This document shows positions 32,657 through 44,863 of a stretch of DNA of 64,000 bases, piece after piece. The translations under genes were made by a program, and so were the position numbers. The notes under the pieces are model-generated. The model searched no databases. It was not told the origin of the DNA and worked only from the letters and a program-made list of their open reading frames with translations. This DNA comes from Solanum dulcamara. Taxonomy: Eukaryota; Streptophyta; Magnoliopsida; Solanales; Solanaceae. Within the stretch, counting starts at the first letter, position 1, and each line of letters opens with the position of its first letter. Location: positions 45,339,097-45,403,096 of the forward strand of contig NC_077242.1 in NCBI RefSeq assembly GCF_947179165.1, read 5' to 3'.

Positions 32657-35600
32657 AGTTCATCCTCGGAGTGTCTGCAGACCGTGTCTAATAGAGTCTT
32701 GGTTATCGATGTGTTGCGCGCCACATCTATAAACAGGAAGCTATAGGATATTTAGGATGTTACATTTCTTCTATATCTGAGATCGTGCTTTAGATCCGAG
32801 TCATAGGAAAAATTCCTTATACTAACCTTGGATCTTAACAGAAGGACGACACCAACAGAAAAAAGTAATTGATGACATGGAAAGTTACAAAGCATGCAGG
32901 TAAGTAAAGTAAAGCCACGAAAGATATTCGTCAGGTAAGGTATTGAAATATAAAGTTGAAACCTAAAAGGAAAGCAGACAGAAAGTGCAACAGATGCAGT
33001 TTGAAGTTAGACATATGAGGTAAGTCCAGTATTTTTATATTATTGTTGACGTTGAAAGCCTTGTATGGCTGCGATATGTGATGACATTGAAAGCCCTGTG
33101 CGGCTGTGATATGATATGTATATATATATGTTGGCCCTGTGAGGCATTGTTGGTATTTTCTGCGTGCAGGTTTTGAGATAGTAAGGAGTGTAGAGGAAAC
33201 TCTGCCAAAATTTTCCTAGAACAGGGAAAAGGGAATAAAACATACCTTTATAACATGTCTTGGAAATTGATACCGAGTACCCGTATTATGCTAAAGTAAA
33301 GTTGTAAGAGGTACCCTTCATTTCGTCAATAAGGGGCTCCCTTTTCACTCGAAGAATTTTATTTCGGAGGAACAAAGGCTTATTTAAGTAGTAAAGTTCA
33401 GATTACGGTATCTCCAGCCGTATTTGTATTGTAGGAATATACACAGAGGGCTCAGAATGAAGGATAAGATGTCCCGCGAATGAGTTTCACTCTTTTGAAA
33501 AATAATACCAAGCCCTCAACTCCTAATTGTAAATTAGATGAGTTGTTCATAACTCGAGGATAAACTCAGAAAGAGACCAGGTAGGTCAAGTACTAAAAAA
33601 AAAAGTACTGTGATGTTTAAGAGGTTCTGATTTCTTCCAACAATGGTTGGAAAATGATGTACGATAATATTTTATAATTTGCCACCGACTAATTGGGGAA
33701 AGAACTTCTAATAGAAGCACCTCAAAGAGATGTCAGGAACCAAGTATATATACGAGTTAAAAGGGGGATATGTAAGTATGAACTGAACAGTGTGATACGA
33801 GTATGTAGGGATAAATTGGAACCACTAGTAAGACGCACTCAGTACGCATTGCCTAAGTTAAAGGCCTGCATTGAGAATGCAATAAGAGCATGGGGCTTAA
33901 AATACAAAGAAAAGATGCGTGTACACAACGTCGCCCCAAAAAAATAGTGGAATCCTTAAGGGACGAGGATGGAAAACTTAAGGAACAAATGACGTAACTT
34001 CTATTCGCCCCAAGAAGCAAAGGATATAGGTTGGGACAAAACCACTACTTCGAGAAAACCTGGAATAGTTATCGTCGGAATACTAGCACTACCTCATTGG
34101 GATTGGAACAACTACAGGTGCTAAGTAATTCTTGGAAAAAGAAAAAGTAGAAGGTGGCCTTCGACGAGTTATTCCCTGGGTCACATTGTTCAAATACTGA
34201 TTAGTAGATAAGACATCACGTTAAATATGGAAAGGTTCTCGTCGCTTCGTAATTTAATCAAGGCTCCATACGCGGATAGTCAGATTATAAACATGCAGAT
34301 AAACGAAGACATGATGCGTTACCAAATAGATTGGTGAAAAGAATTGGACAAAAATTTAGACTGGACATAGAGACGTAAAACAAAGTACAAACAGAGGAAA
34401 GTGCGGGTACCCCCTAAAGGGGGGAAGTTAATGAGAAAATGGCAAAGGTAGGAGGAGGTAATTGATATAGCAATAAATGTGAGATAGACGTCTAAACTTC
34501 GATAAGATATCTTACTAAACCAAGTTGGAAAGGTCCGGAAGTTACCAATAATTGGATGGAAGCCGGAATGCTACATAAGTAGCGTTAAGAAGTTTGTGAC
34601 GAGACCCTAAACAACATAACACTAGAAGGCGGCTGCATATAAAAACAGAAGAATGTACCAATGAAAGGATATTGAATAATTCAACAGACACTACAAAGGA
34701 TAACGACAGTATGCTAGACCAAAAGCCAAAATGTTGGTTATATAGTTAGTCGCAAATGATATTGCGATAGATAAATAACCAAAGAAAAAGGAATAGAAAG
34801 CCTCCTGTGGTAGAAAATAAGGAGAACATAAAGTGAATAAAGGATCGTGGAGATAAAGGTGTACGCCGATACTAGATGCAAGATAACAGACAAAAAGATG
34901 GGGCAAAACATAAAGACTCGCGAGACAACGCTGAGGTAAATCTGGAGCTAAGTTGAGTGCCCGCACCTCGTGGAAAAGGTTGCAATGAAACGCGACACGA
35001 AGACTTCCCATAAAGGTCACCCATCCTGATATTACTCTCGCCCTAGTACGCTTAACTTCAATATTCTGATGGAAGTTAATGTATTAGTGCTGGTGTGATC
35101 GCGCGAGATGGAAGAATCTGAACTAGTGACGGAGAAACGCTATGAGATTATGTACCCAGGGTATTATAAGATACGTTTAGGAAACTGTAACAAGGTCTTA
35201 AGAAAAACAAGAAGGATTAGCTATTTGCTAACTGACGACACACTTGAGTGCCACAGCTCTTCAACATAGAACTAGTTAATGAGAGGAAAACCGCAGAATG
35301 GCTATATAGGCCAGGGGGCGAGGAAATTTTGACACCACTTGGTAGCCAACTCTGAGGGAGAAAAAGAAAAACCTAAAAAGGTAAGGGTACCAGCTGATGT
35401 AATTTACAAATGACAGGAAGCAGTGCCCAAGGTCGGAAATCCCACAATATGACTAGGACTACAAAACTCATTTTGCACTCTAGCGCCAGATGACTCTGGA
35501 AGGAATGTTACTTGTGGAATAACGATATTAGTCCCTACTCCTTCGATCAAAGGTTACCTAATCCGCCGAGAAGGTGTAAAATTATAGAGTAAAAAAAATG

Positions 35601-37218
35601 GTAGGACCTTATGGAGTCCCCACAACTATTATCCCAAACGAAGGAGACCAAGTTGCAACTAACTACCGAGAGGTGCAAAGATAAGTTAAGCCAAACTACC
35701 GAGATGGAATTAGTACTACGGGTGAAGTAAGACATGGCCACGATTGGACCAAAGATCTACCCCGACCTCGAGTGTAGGAAAGAAGGAAAGGCAGGGCAAG
35801 ATATGAGGACTGGCGAGGTAACGCTAGGATGCTTCTTGTACCCTCTTGTATTCTTGTAAAGGTAAAAGAATGACATAAGATAATGTGTCTAGAGGATTAT
35901 AAGCGGGGGTAAGGGAAATTGTGAAAAGGTTTAAGTAAAACTGACTGAACTGGCTGGTTACTACAGGATAGCGAGCTTCTATGCCAAAACTCTTTTGGAA
36001 TTACACCAGATCATGTTAGACAAAGCACAAAACGACTACGAGCATCGTTATATGGGGGGGGGGGGACTGCAACATTATTCGGTAGCCAACCCTAAGGATT
36101 GGAAAAAGAGGGGAGAAGGACCCAAAAGATCGAATGCCAGTTAAAGTTCTGAAAAGAGTCGAGAAAGACTATACGAGGCTAACGGTTCCCAAATTATCCA
36201 CGTCATTACACACCCATTTTATACTTGGTAAGAGTAGGGTGCTATATGAGTTGTTGTGATTAGGCTAAGGAATCAGCCCATTTGCTTCCAATCTAGAGCA
36301 CCTATGCTGCTGAAATTAGAGAGAGTTATAGAACATGGAGAATGGTAAGGTTCCGTGAGGTTTCCTCCTCTAATATCCAGATAAAGGGACTTCAATTATA
36401 ATTAATGCCTTGAGATCAGTCCAAGAAGAGGTCAGGAGCACAGACAGGTCTTAGTACCACATTTCTCCCTCGAGCTACTAAATAGACTGAGCGCACTATT
36501 AGACGCTAGAAGATATGTCACAAGCCGGGAGATTAACTTCGAAGGTAGCCGAAATGATTATCCATCACTTATCAAGTTGCCTACAATAATAATTACGACT
36601 CTAGTATTCCAATGGACTCGACATGATTAAGCAAGCTATTGACTAAAAGTCCAGAGTCGGCAGGAATGACATACAGATAATCGACGTCGACATACAGAGT
36701 TCAAGTTGATGATTGGATGTTCATCATAGGTTCACCTAGAAAAGGAGCTTGACCCAGAATATATTAGACGGTATCAAGTTACTCATAAGGTGGGCAACGT
36801 GGCTGGTAAGTTAAGCTTACCACCTCAATTGGAAACTATATGCCCAGTCCATCAAATACTGAAGAGTCACCCAGGATATATGCCATAAATGAGGTCCAAT
36901 AGATGGAATCCTATGAGGAAAATCCTACCACCATCCTGGATTAGCAAACTGGAAGATAGTAGACTAAAGACGTATCTTCCGTCAAGTTACGGAGGAAAAA
37001 CCAAAATCAGAAAGAGGATGATCAGGGAACTGAAGAGAACATAGAATACAAGTATTTGCACCTGTAACTGATGTCTACAAGTAACTCTAACTCTTAAGAA
37101 CTCGTATGTTAATAATATAGATGGAAATGCAGGTGATAGCATAAAGGAAAGGAACCCCTCTATAATTTATATAAAGTCTTACAGAAGGTTGCATTTAACA
37201 TTCGGGGATGAATGTTCT

Positions 37219-37232
37219 AAAGGGGGGAAGGA
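37219..37232 (+). other. Polypurine tract of GyA unit 1
   Basis: AAAGGGGGGAAGGA directly precedes the LTR B start TGTTACACC, as needed for plus-strand priming. Confidence 0.85.
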
Positions 37233-37693
37233 TGTTACACCCCACATCTTCGAACTCGGAATGATGTTACACCATACTAGAGAAGGTTGGAGATGAAATC
37301 ATAAGAGTCCGGAAGGAATTGGAGGCCAAGTAATGAGTCGTAGGACTCAATTTACCTATGTAAGCTACTAAGTTAAAAGTCATATGCACTTGAGCTACTT
37401 AAGCATTTATCAAACTTACGTAGCACGGATTACATAGGTACATAAAATAAGACGAGATTACGAGCCCGCGAGGAAGGGAAAAAAAAAGACGACACGTGGT
37501 AGCCAATGAAGAAGCGACACGTGGCAGCACCTCAAGCAGGCAGGTGACCCACCTGCTTGGGGTCAAGTAGGTGACCCACCTACTTGGGGAGGTGGACCCC
37601 ACTGCCACGTGGCAGCACCCTATTGGCCGTGTGTTGAGGTGGCCCAATAAGGGCTTGACACGTGTCACCCTTAGGGGATGACACGTGTCACCT

Positions 37694-37726
<33 letters not shown>

Positions 37727-40693
37727 ATATGACTCCTTAGTTGTTCATTATCCAAAAATAGCAGCAGCCTTGGAGAAAACAAACGTGAAAGAGGGAAATA
37801 GAGAGGCAGCCATCGTTGTTGAAGATTTAAGGTTAGTTTTCCAATTTTCTTCCGTGAATTAATTATATACAGTGTACCTTAAGTATGTGGATACGTATAT
37901 ATGTATTTTAAGACCTTCATGGAAGTAAAACTCCAGCTTTGCAATTGGAATTTGGAAGAGAAAATAAGAGAAAACGTTAATTAATAAACCCGTTTTTGGA
38001 AGGGACAGTAGTTAGTAATATTGGTATAACTTCTTGTGTACAGATTCGTTTCGAGTGATTTAATATGTTTTGGAAAGGTATTTCGTGGTTCTATAACCTT
38101 CATTCAGACTCCAAAATCCAGTTCTGCATGTATCAGCTTGAAACGTGGTGATGAAGTGTAGAGGAGGTACTGCTCAAATTTGGTTTTGGAAATTCTACAC
38201 GGACAGCTGTAAGTATTTTGGTCATATCTTTTTGTACAAAATTGATGTAGGGATGATTCGAAATTTTTTGCGACCCTAAGACATAAGTATATAACTTTGA
38301 TGAAGGACATAAATCCTGTTTCCCTCCATTACCCCTTCGAAATGAAGCCACAAGGTAGAACAGTAATCTGTCCAGATTTCACATTTTGGATAGTTTTAGC
38401 GAGTTTGACAAGTGTAACGTAAGGTAAGGCCATTCCTTTTAAATTGGAGTTTATGGTATTGTTATATGGTGTATTACACCCCTTGTATGCTGCTGGAAGT
38501 TTAAGAATGTCGTAGAAATGCTCGACGTTCGAAATAAACTAAATTGGAGTCGCTAGAAGTGAATTATCATCGAAATAAAGTGTCGTTCTTGTGAGTTGCT
38601 GCTGCAGGGGTGTGGCTGGTTGTTGCAGGGCCTAAATATGATCTAATGTGGGTTAGGGTGCTACTGGTTGAGACCCCATGACCCCTCGTTACGTATAATT
38701 AAAGGCGTCACAAAATAAAGGCTAGACGCCCTATTTTGATATCGTATTTTCGAATAAGTCGTTTGGAGTTTATGCTGTATATTGTTGGTATGAATTGCTG
38801 CAGGTTGTTGTTGTTGGTTGGCTGTAGGTCTTAGGGACCTAATTGGAAATTTGGATGGGGCACATTATAGGGGAGGTGCTGCCCAATTTTCGTTAACGCC
38901 TTAACAAACTAAAGGACTAGTCGAGGAAACGACTAAGGAAATAGATTCTATTAACATTAAGGCGTAATCCAAGATGCTGGAAATTTAAGAGTAGTTGATA
39001 TTTGTATTACTTTCATATTGAATAGGTTCGGAAGACGACGAGACGAGCAGGATAAAGGGTAACTCCCAAAAGGTATGTAAAGCTTTCTTGTGGCGTGTTT
39101 TGGTATAAGCACGTACAATTATCTTTCTTTCCTTTTGGCAAGTTTTAGCCTTAAGTGAATTGTATGTGGAATGTGGGAATAATTCCATTCCCAGAACTCC
39201 AGGTACGCCCCATAATCCCTAACTACAGTTAAGTGTTAACACCCCTACAAGGATTGAGTATTACCTGTTAAGGCTTCTACGTGCTAAAGAATAGTGTATG
39301 GAAAACTATCTTTCCCTTCTCTTGATATGTATTTGGTACGAAAGTGAGATTTGAATGCCATAGTGGCTCACCGAGCCCTATAATGGGCCGGGTATGAAAT
39401 ATGTGTATGAAGGTCATCTAAAACAAAGTACAGACTACATAAAGCTTATTCTCTTTCTTCTTTTGGGCATGTCTTTGTCTTAGTTGTAAGTTGAATATGA
39501 TCTGAGCTCTGGGTAACTCCATCCTCAAACATCTCTTATTTACTTCTGAATATAGAACTCCTACAGTAGTCGAACTATTTCCCTGGAAACTTTTATATGT
39601 TAAAAAGGTAACAAATGTACAGGCTCCAGGTCTTACAGACTATATGTTAGCAAATGTTTCTGATTCCATAAGCGATTTGGCTTTACTTTAGTACATGTCT
39701 AGGAGCCCCGAGATTATAATTGAGACAGCCCATAATGGCATTTAGAGGACACTCGAGATTACTACACTGTTACTCGGGTCCTCAAACAAAAGCTTAACTT
39801 TCTTATTTTGTCGAGTCTCTGATAATGATTTAAATTGCATATAGTTACTCACTACTCTACTCGTGTATATTGTAACACTTCTTTCCCTGAGTCCCGGGCC
39901 AGGATATGTTCTCGTGCACAGTTCACTGCATTACTCACTGAGTCCCTCAATAGAGGGCCAGGATACGTATATAAATATATGATGATGTGTTGTAATAAGG
40001 TGGTGATGGCACTGAGTCCCTCAATAGAGGGCCGGCTATATGATATGACTCGAACATGCATGTTTTTGTAATTCATAAAGTACAGGTATAGGTTTCTGAA
40101 TTGATATTTTATCCCCTGATTCTCTATCTCAGATATGTTTCCAGTTGTATTATATTATGTTTTACATACTCAGTACACATATCGTACTGACCCCCTTTCT
40201 CGGGGGGCTGCGTTCATGCCTGCAGGTACAGATACAGATTTTGGAAGTCCATCAGCTTAGGATTCCATGCAGATCAGTTGGAAGAGGCTCCATTATATCG
40301 GGGCCTAGTTTTTGATACTGTCCACTGATATATAAAAATTGTTTTATCCATTCAGGGGTATGGCGGGGGCCCTGTCCCGCCATATGTTGTCATTTATATG
40401 TTTAGAGGTCTGCAGACATGTATATATGGGTTGTGTATGTTAGTTTGATTAAGCTGGGTCTACATGATATATGATATATGTTATTATGTTATGGCAGCCT
40501 TGTTGGCTTGCGTGCCCTGTCATGTTGTGATACAAACGAAAAGGGCTACAGTTTATGAAAATGTTATCGCCCAGTGGGTCTTTCTTACATGATATTGTCT
40601 TATTTAGAATTCAATGTGACCTCAACTAATAGATATATGTACGGGGGGTCCAGGTAGGACCCCAGTCGCGGCCTATGGGGTTGGGTCGTGACA
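37233..40693 (+). repeat. GyA LTR B, shared by both units
   Basis: 3461 bp. Near its start (about 37263) about 117 bp present in LTR A between GGAATG and GAGAATG are missing. Otherwise it follows LTR A closely, including hairpins (40170-40207). Confidence 0.9.
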
Positions 40694-43600
40694 GAAGTGG
40701 TATCAGAGCAGTTCATCCTCGGAGTGTCTGCAGACCGTGTCTAATAGAGTCTTGGTTATTGATGTGTTGCACGCCACATCTATAAACAGGAAGGTATAGG
40801 ACATTTAGGATGTTACATTTCTTCTACATCTTAGATCGTGCTTTAGATCCGAGTCATAGGAAAAATTCCTTATACTAACCTTGGATCTTAACAGAAGGAC
40901 GACACCAACAGAAAAAAGTAATTGATGACATGGAAAGTTACAAAGCATGCAGGTAAGTAAAGTAAAGCCACGAAAGATATTCGTCAGGTAAGGTATTGAA
41001 ATATAAAGTTGAAACCTAAAAGGAAAGCAGACAGAAAGTGCAACAGATGCAGTTTGAAGTTAGACATATGAGGTAAGTCCAGTATTTTTATATTATTGTT
41101 GACGTTGAAAGCCTTGTGTGGCTGCGATATGAGATGACATTGAAAGCCCTGTGCGGCTGTGATATGATATGTATATATATATGTTGGCCCTGTGAGGCAT
41201 TGTTGGTATTTTCTGCGTGCAGGTTTTGAGATAGTAAGGAGTGTAGAGGAAACTCTGCCAAAATTTTCCTAGAACAGGGAAAAGGGAATAAAACGTACCT
41301 TTATAACATGTCTTGGAAATTGATACCGAGTACCCGTATTATGCTAAAGTAAAGTTGTAAGAGGTACCCTTCATTTCGTCAATAAGGGGCTCCTTTTTCA
41401 CTCGAAGAATTTTATTTCGGAGGAACAAAGGCTTATTTAAGTAGTAAAGTTCAGATTACGGTGTCTCCAGCCGTATTTGTATTGTAGGAATATACACAGA
41501 GGGCTCAGAATGAAGGATAAGATGTCCCGCGAATGCGTTTCACTCTTTTGAAAAATAATACCAAGCCCTCAACTCCTAATTGTAAATTAGATGAGTTGTT
41601 CATAACTCGAGGATAAACTCAGAAAGAGACCAGATAGATCAAGTACTAAAAAAAAAAGTACTGTGATGTTTAAGAGGTTCTGATTTCTTCCAACAATGGT
41701 TGGAAAATGATGTACGATAATATTTTATAATTTGCCACTGACTAATTGGGGAAAGAACTTCTAATAGAAGCACCTCAAAGAGATGTCAGGAACCAAGTAT
41801 ATATACGAGTTAAAAGGGGGATATGTAAGTATGAACTGAACAGTGTGATACGAGTATGTAGGGATAAATTGGAACCACTAGTAAGACGCACTCAGTACGC
41901 GTTGCCTAAGTTAAAGGCCTACATTGAGAATGCAGTAAGAGCATGGGGCTTAAAATACAAATAAAAGATGCGTGTACACAACGTCGCCCCAAAAAAATAG
42001 TGGAATCCTTAAGGGACGAGGATGGAAAACTTAAGGAACAAATGATGTAACTTCTATTCGCCCCAAGAAGCAAAGGATATAGGTTGGGACAAAACCACTA
42101 CTTCGAGAAAACCTGGAATAGTTATCGTCGGAATACTAGCACTACCTCATTGGGATTGGAACAACTACAGGTGCTAAGTAATTCTTGGAAAAAGAAAAAG
42201 TAGAAGGTGGCCTTGGATGAGTTATTCCCTGGGTCACATTATTCAAATACTGATTAGTAGATAAGACATCACGTTAAATATGGAAAGGTTCTCGTCGCTT
42301 CGTAATTTAATCAAGGCTCCATACGCGGATAGTCAGATTATAAACATGCAGATAAACGAACACATGATGCGTTACCAAATAGATTGGTGAAAAGAATTGG
42401 ACAAAAATTTAGACTGGACATAGAGACGTAGAACAAAGTACAAACAGAGGAAAGTGCGGGTACCCCCTAAAGGGGGGAAGTTAATGAGAAAATGGCAAAG
42501 GTAGGAGGAGGTAATTGATATAGCAATAAATGTGAGATAGACGTCTAAACTTCGATAAGATATCTTGCTAAACCAAGTTGGAAAGGTCCGGAAGTTACCA
42601 ATAATTGGATGGAAGCCGGAATGCTACATAAGGTAGCGTTAAGAAGTTTGTGACGAGACCCTAAACAACATAACACTAGAAGGCGGCTACATATAAAAAC
42701 AGAAGAATGTACCAATGAAAGGATATTGAATAATTCAACAGACACTACAAAGGATAACGACAGTATGCTAGACCAAAAGCTAAAATGTTGGTTATAGAGT
42801 TAGTCGCAAATGATATTGTGATAGATGAATAACCAAAGAAAAAGGAATAGAAAGCCTCCTGTGGTAGAAAATAAGGAGAACATAAAGTGAATAAATGATC
42901 GTGGAGCTAAAGGTGTACGTCGATACTAGATGCAAGATAATAGACGAAAAGACGGGGCAAAACATAAAGACTCGCGAGACAACGCTGAGGTAAATCTGGA
43001 GCTAAGTTGAGTGCCCGCACCTTGTGGAAAAGGTTGCAATGAAACGCGACACGAAGACTTCCCATAGAGGTCACCCATGCTGATATTACTCTTGCCCTAG
43101 TACGCTTAACTTCAATATTCTGATGGAAGTTAATGTATTAGTGCTGGTGTGATCGCGCGAGATGGAAGAATCTGAACTAGTGACGGAGAAACGATATGAG
43201 ATTATGTACCCAGAGTATTATAAGATACGTTAAGGAAATTCTAACAAGGACTTAAGCAAAATAAGAAGGATTAACTATTTGCTAACTGACAACACACTCG
43301 AGTGCCACAGCTCTTCAACATAGAACTAGTTAATGAGAGAAAAACCGCAGAATGGCTATATAGGCCAGTGGGCGAGGGAATTTCGACACCACTTGGTAGC
43401 CAACTCTGAGGGCAAAAAAGCAAACGCCAAAGGTAAGGGTACTAGCGGATATAATTTACAAATGACAGGAAGCAGTGCCCAAGGTCGGAAATCCCACAAT
43501 ATGACCAGGACTACAAAACTCATTTTGCACTCTAGCGCCAGATGACTCTGGAGGGAATATTACTTGTGGAATAATGATATTAGTCCCTACTCCTTCGATC

Positions 43601-44863
43601 AAAGGTTACCTAATCCGCCGAGAAGGTGTAAAATTATAGAAAAAAAACATGGTAGGACCTTATGGAGTCCCCACAGCTATTATCCCAAACAAAGGAGCCC
43701 AAGTTGCAACTAACTACCGAGAGGTGCAAAGATAAGTTAAGCCAAACTACAGAGATGGAATTAGTACTACGGGTAAAGTAAGACATGGCCACGATTGGAC
43801 CAAAGATCTACCCCGACCTCGAGTGTAGGAAGGGAGGAAAGGCAGGGCAAGATATGAGGACTGGCGAGGTAACGCTAGGATGCTTCTTGTACCCTCTTGT
43901 ATTCTTGTAAAGGTAAAGAATGACACAAGATAATGTGTCTAGAGGATTATAAGCGGGGGTAAGGGAAATTGTGAAAAGGTTTAAGTAAAACTGACTGAAC
44001 TAGCTGGTTACTGTAGGATAGCGAGCTTCTATGCCAAAACTCTTTTGGAATTACACCAGATCATGTTAGACAAAGCACAGAACGACTACGAGCGCCATTA
44101 TATGGGGGGACTGCAACATTATTTGGTAGCCAACCCTAAGGATTGGAAAAAGAGGGGAAGAAGGACCCAAAAGATAGAATGCCAGTTAAAGTTCTGAAAA
44201 GAGTCAAGAAAGACTATACGAGGCTAATGGTTCCCAAATTATCCACGTTATTACGCACCCATTTTATACTTGGTAAGAGTAGGGTGCTATATGAGTTATT
44301 GTGATTAGGCTAATGAATCAGCCCATTTGCTTCCAATCAAAAGCACCTATGCTGCTGAAATTAGAGGGAGTTATAGAACATGAAGAATGGTAAGGTTCCA
44401 TGAGGTTTCCTCATCTAATATCCCAGATAAAGGGACTTCAATTATAATTAACGCCTTGAGATCAGTCCAAGAAGAGGTCAGGAGAACAGACAGGTCTTAG
44501 TACCGCATTTCTCCCTCGAGCTACTAAACAGATTGAGCGCACTATTAGACGCTAGAAGATATGTCACAAGCCGGGAGATTAACTTCGAAGGTAGCCATAA
44601 TGATTATCCATCACTTATCAAGTTGCCTACAATAATAATTACTACACTAGTATTCCAATGGCCTCGACATGATTAAGCAAGCTATTGACTAAAAGTCCAG
44701 AGTCGGCAGGAATGACATATAGATAATCGATGTCGACATACAGAGTGCAAGTTGATGATTGGATTTTCATCATAGGGTCACCTAGAAAAGGAACTTGACC
44801 CAGAATATATTAGACGGTATCAAGTTACTTATAAGGTGGGCAACGTGGCTGGTAAGTTAAGCT
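40694..44863 (+). pseudogene. GyA internal region B, truncated copy of region A
   Basis: Aligned with 32641-36815. It ends after GGTAAGTTAAGCT (44863), where region A would continue into the integrase tail, and is joined to the middle of a third GyA LTR. It carries the same stops and the same short pol traces as region A. Confidence 0.85.
40698..40709 (+). other. PBS of GyA unit 2
   Basis: TGGTATCAGAGC, a perfect 12-base initiator tRNA-Met site, four bases after LTR B. Confidence 0.9.

Larger units (their letters stand above)
32641..37232 (+). pseudogene. GyA internal region A, heavily decayed gypsy gag-pol
   Basis: 4.6 kb with stops in all frames. Two short stretches recall Ty3/gypsy pol: LAGYYRIASFYAKTLLELHQ near 35950-36005 (compare LAGYYRRF at the RT/RNase H junction), and YQVTHKVGNVAGKLSLPPQL followed by ETICPVHQILKSH near 36765-36865 (compare the YEIL..VG.VAYELALP...HPVFHVSML region of integrase). 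Order and position fit. An 84-codon frame at 33693-33947 is unrecognised. INT B is the same sequence with scattered differences, so decay preceded the duplication. Confidence 0.7.
29056..44863 (+). mobile_element. GyA Ty3/gypsy tandem array LTR-INT-LTR-INT
   Basis: Unit 1: LTR A 29056-32640 and INT A 32641-37232. Unit 2: LTR B 37233-40693 and INT B 40694-44863 (3' end lost). Equivalent points are 8053 bp apart over most of the length (for example 31782 and 39835; 33693 and 41746). Both LTRs and both internal regions match at a similar high level by eye, with scattered single-base changes. PBS and PPT are in the right places. The internal regions have no long open frame. Confidence 0.9.

Noticed and set aside
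33693..33947. 84-codon frame MGKELLIEAPQRD... as a host gene
   Set aside because: It lies inside a decayed gypsy internal region, recurs at 41746 with a premature stop, and matches no family I know.
34691..35020. 109-codon minus-strand hydrophobic frame in GyA internal region
   Set aside because: Antisense to the element and closed in the second copy; most likely chance.
36050..36066. Poly-G run in INT A as a G-quadruplex element
   Set aside because: INT B has only six G at the same place; a homopolymer-length difference, possibly sequencing error.
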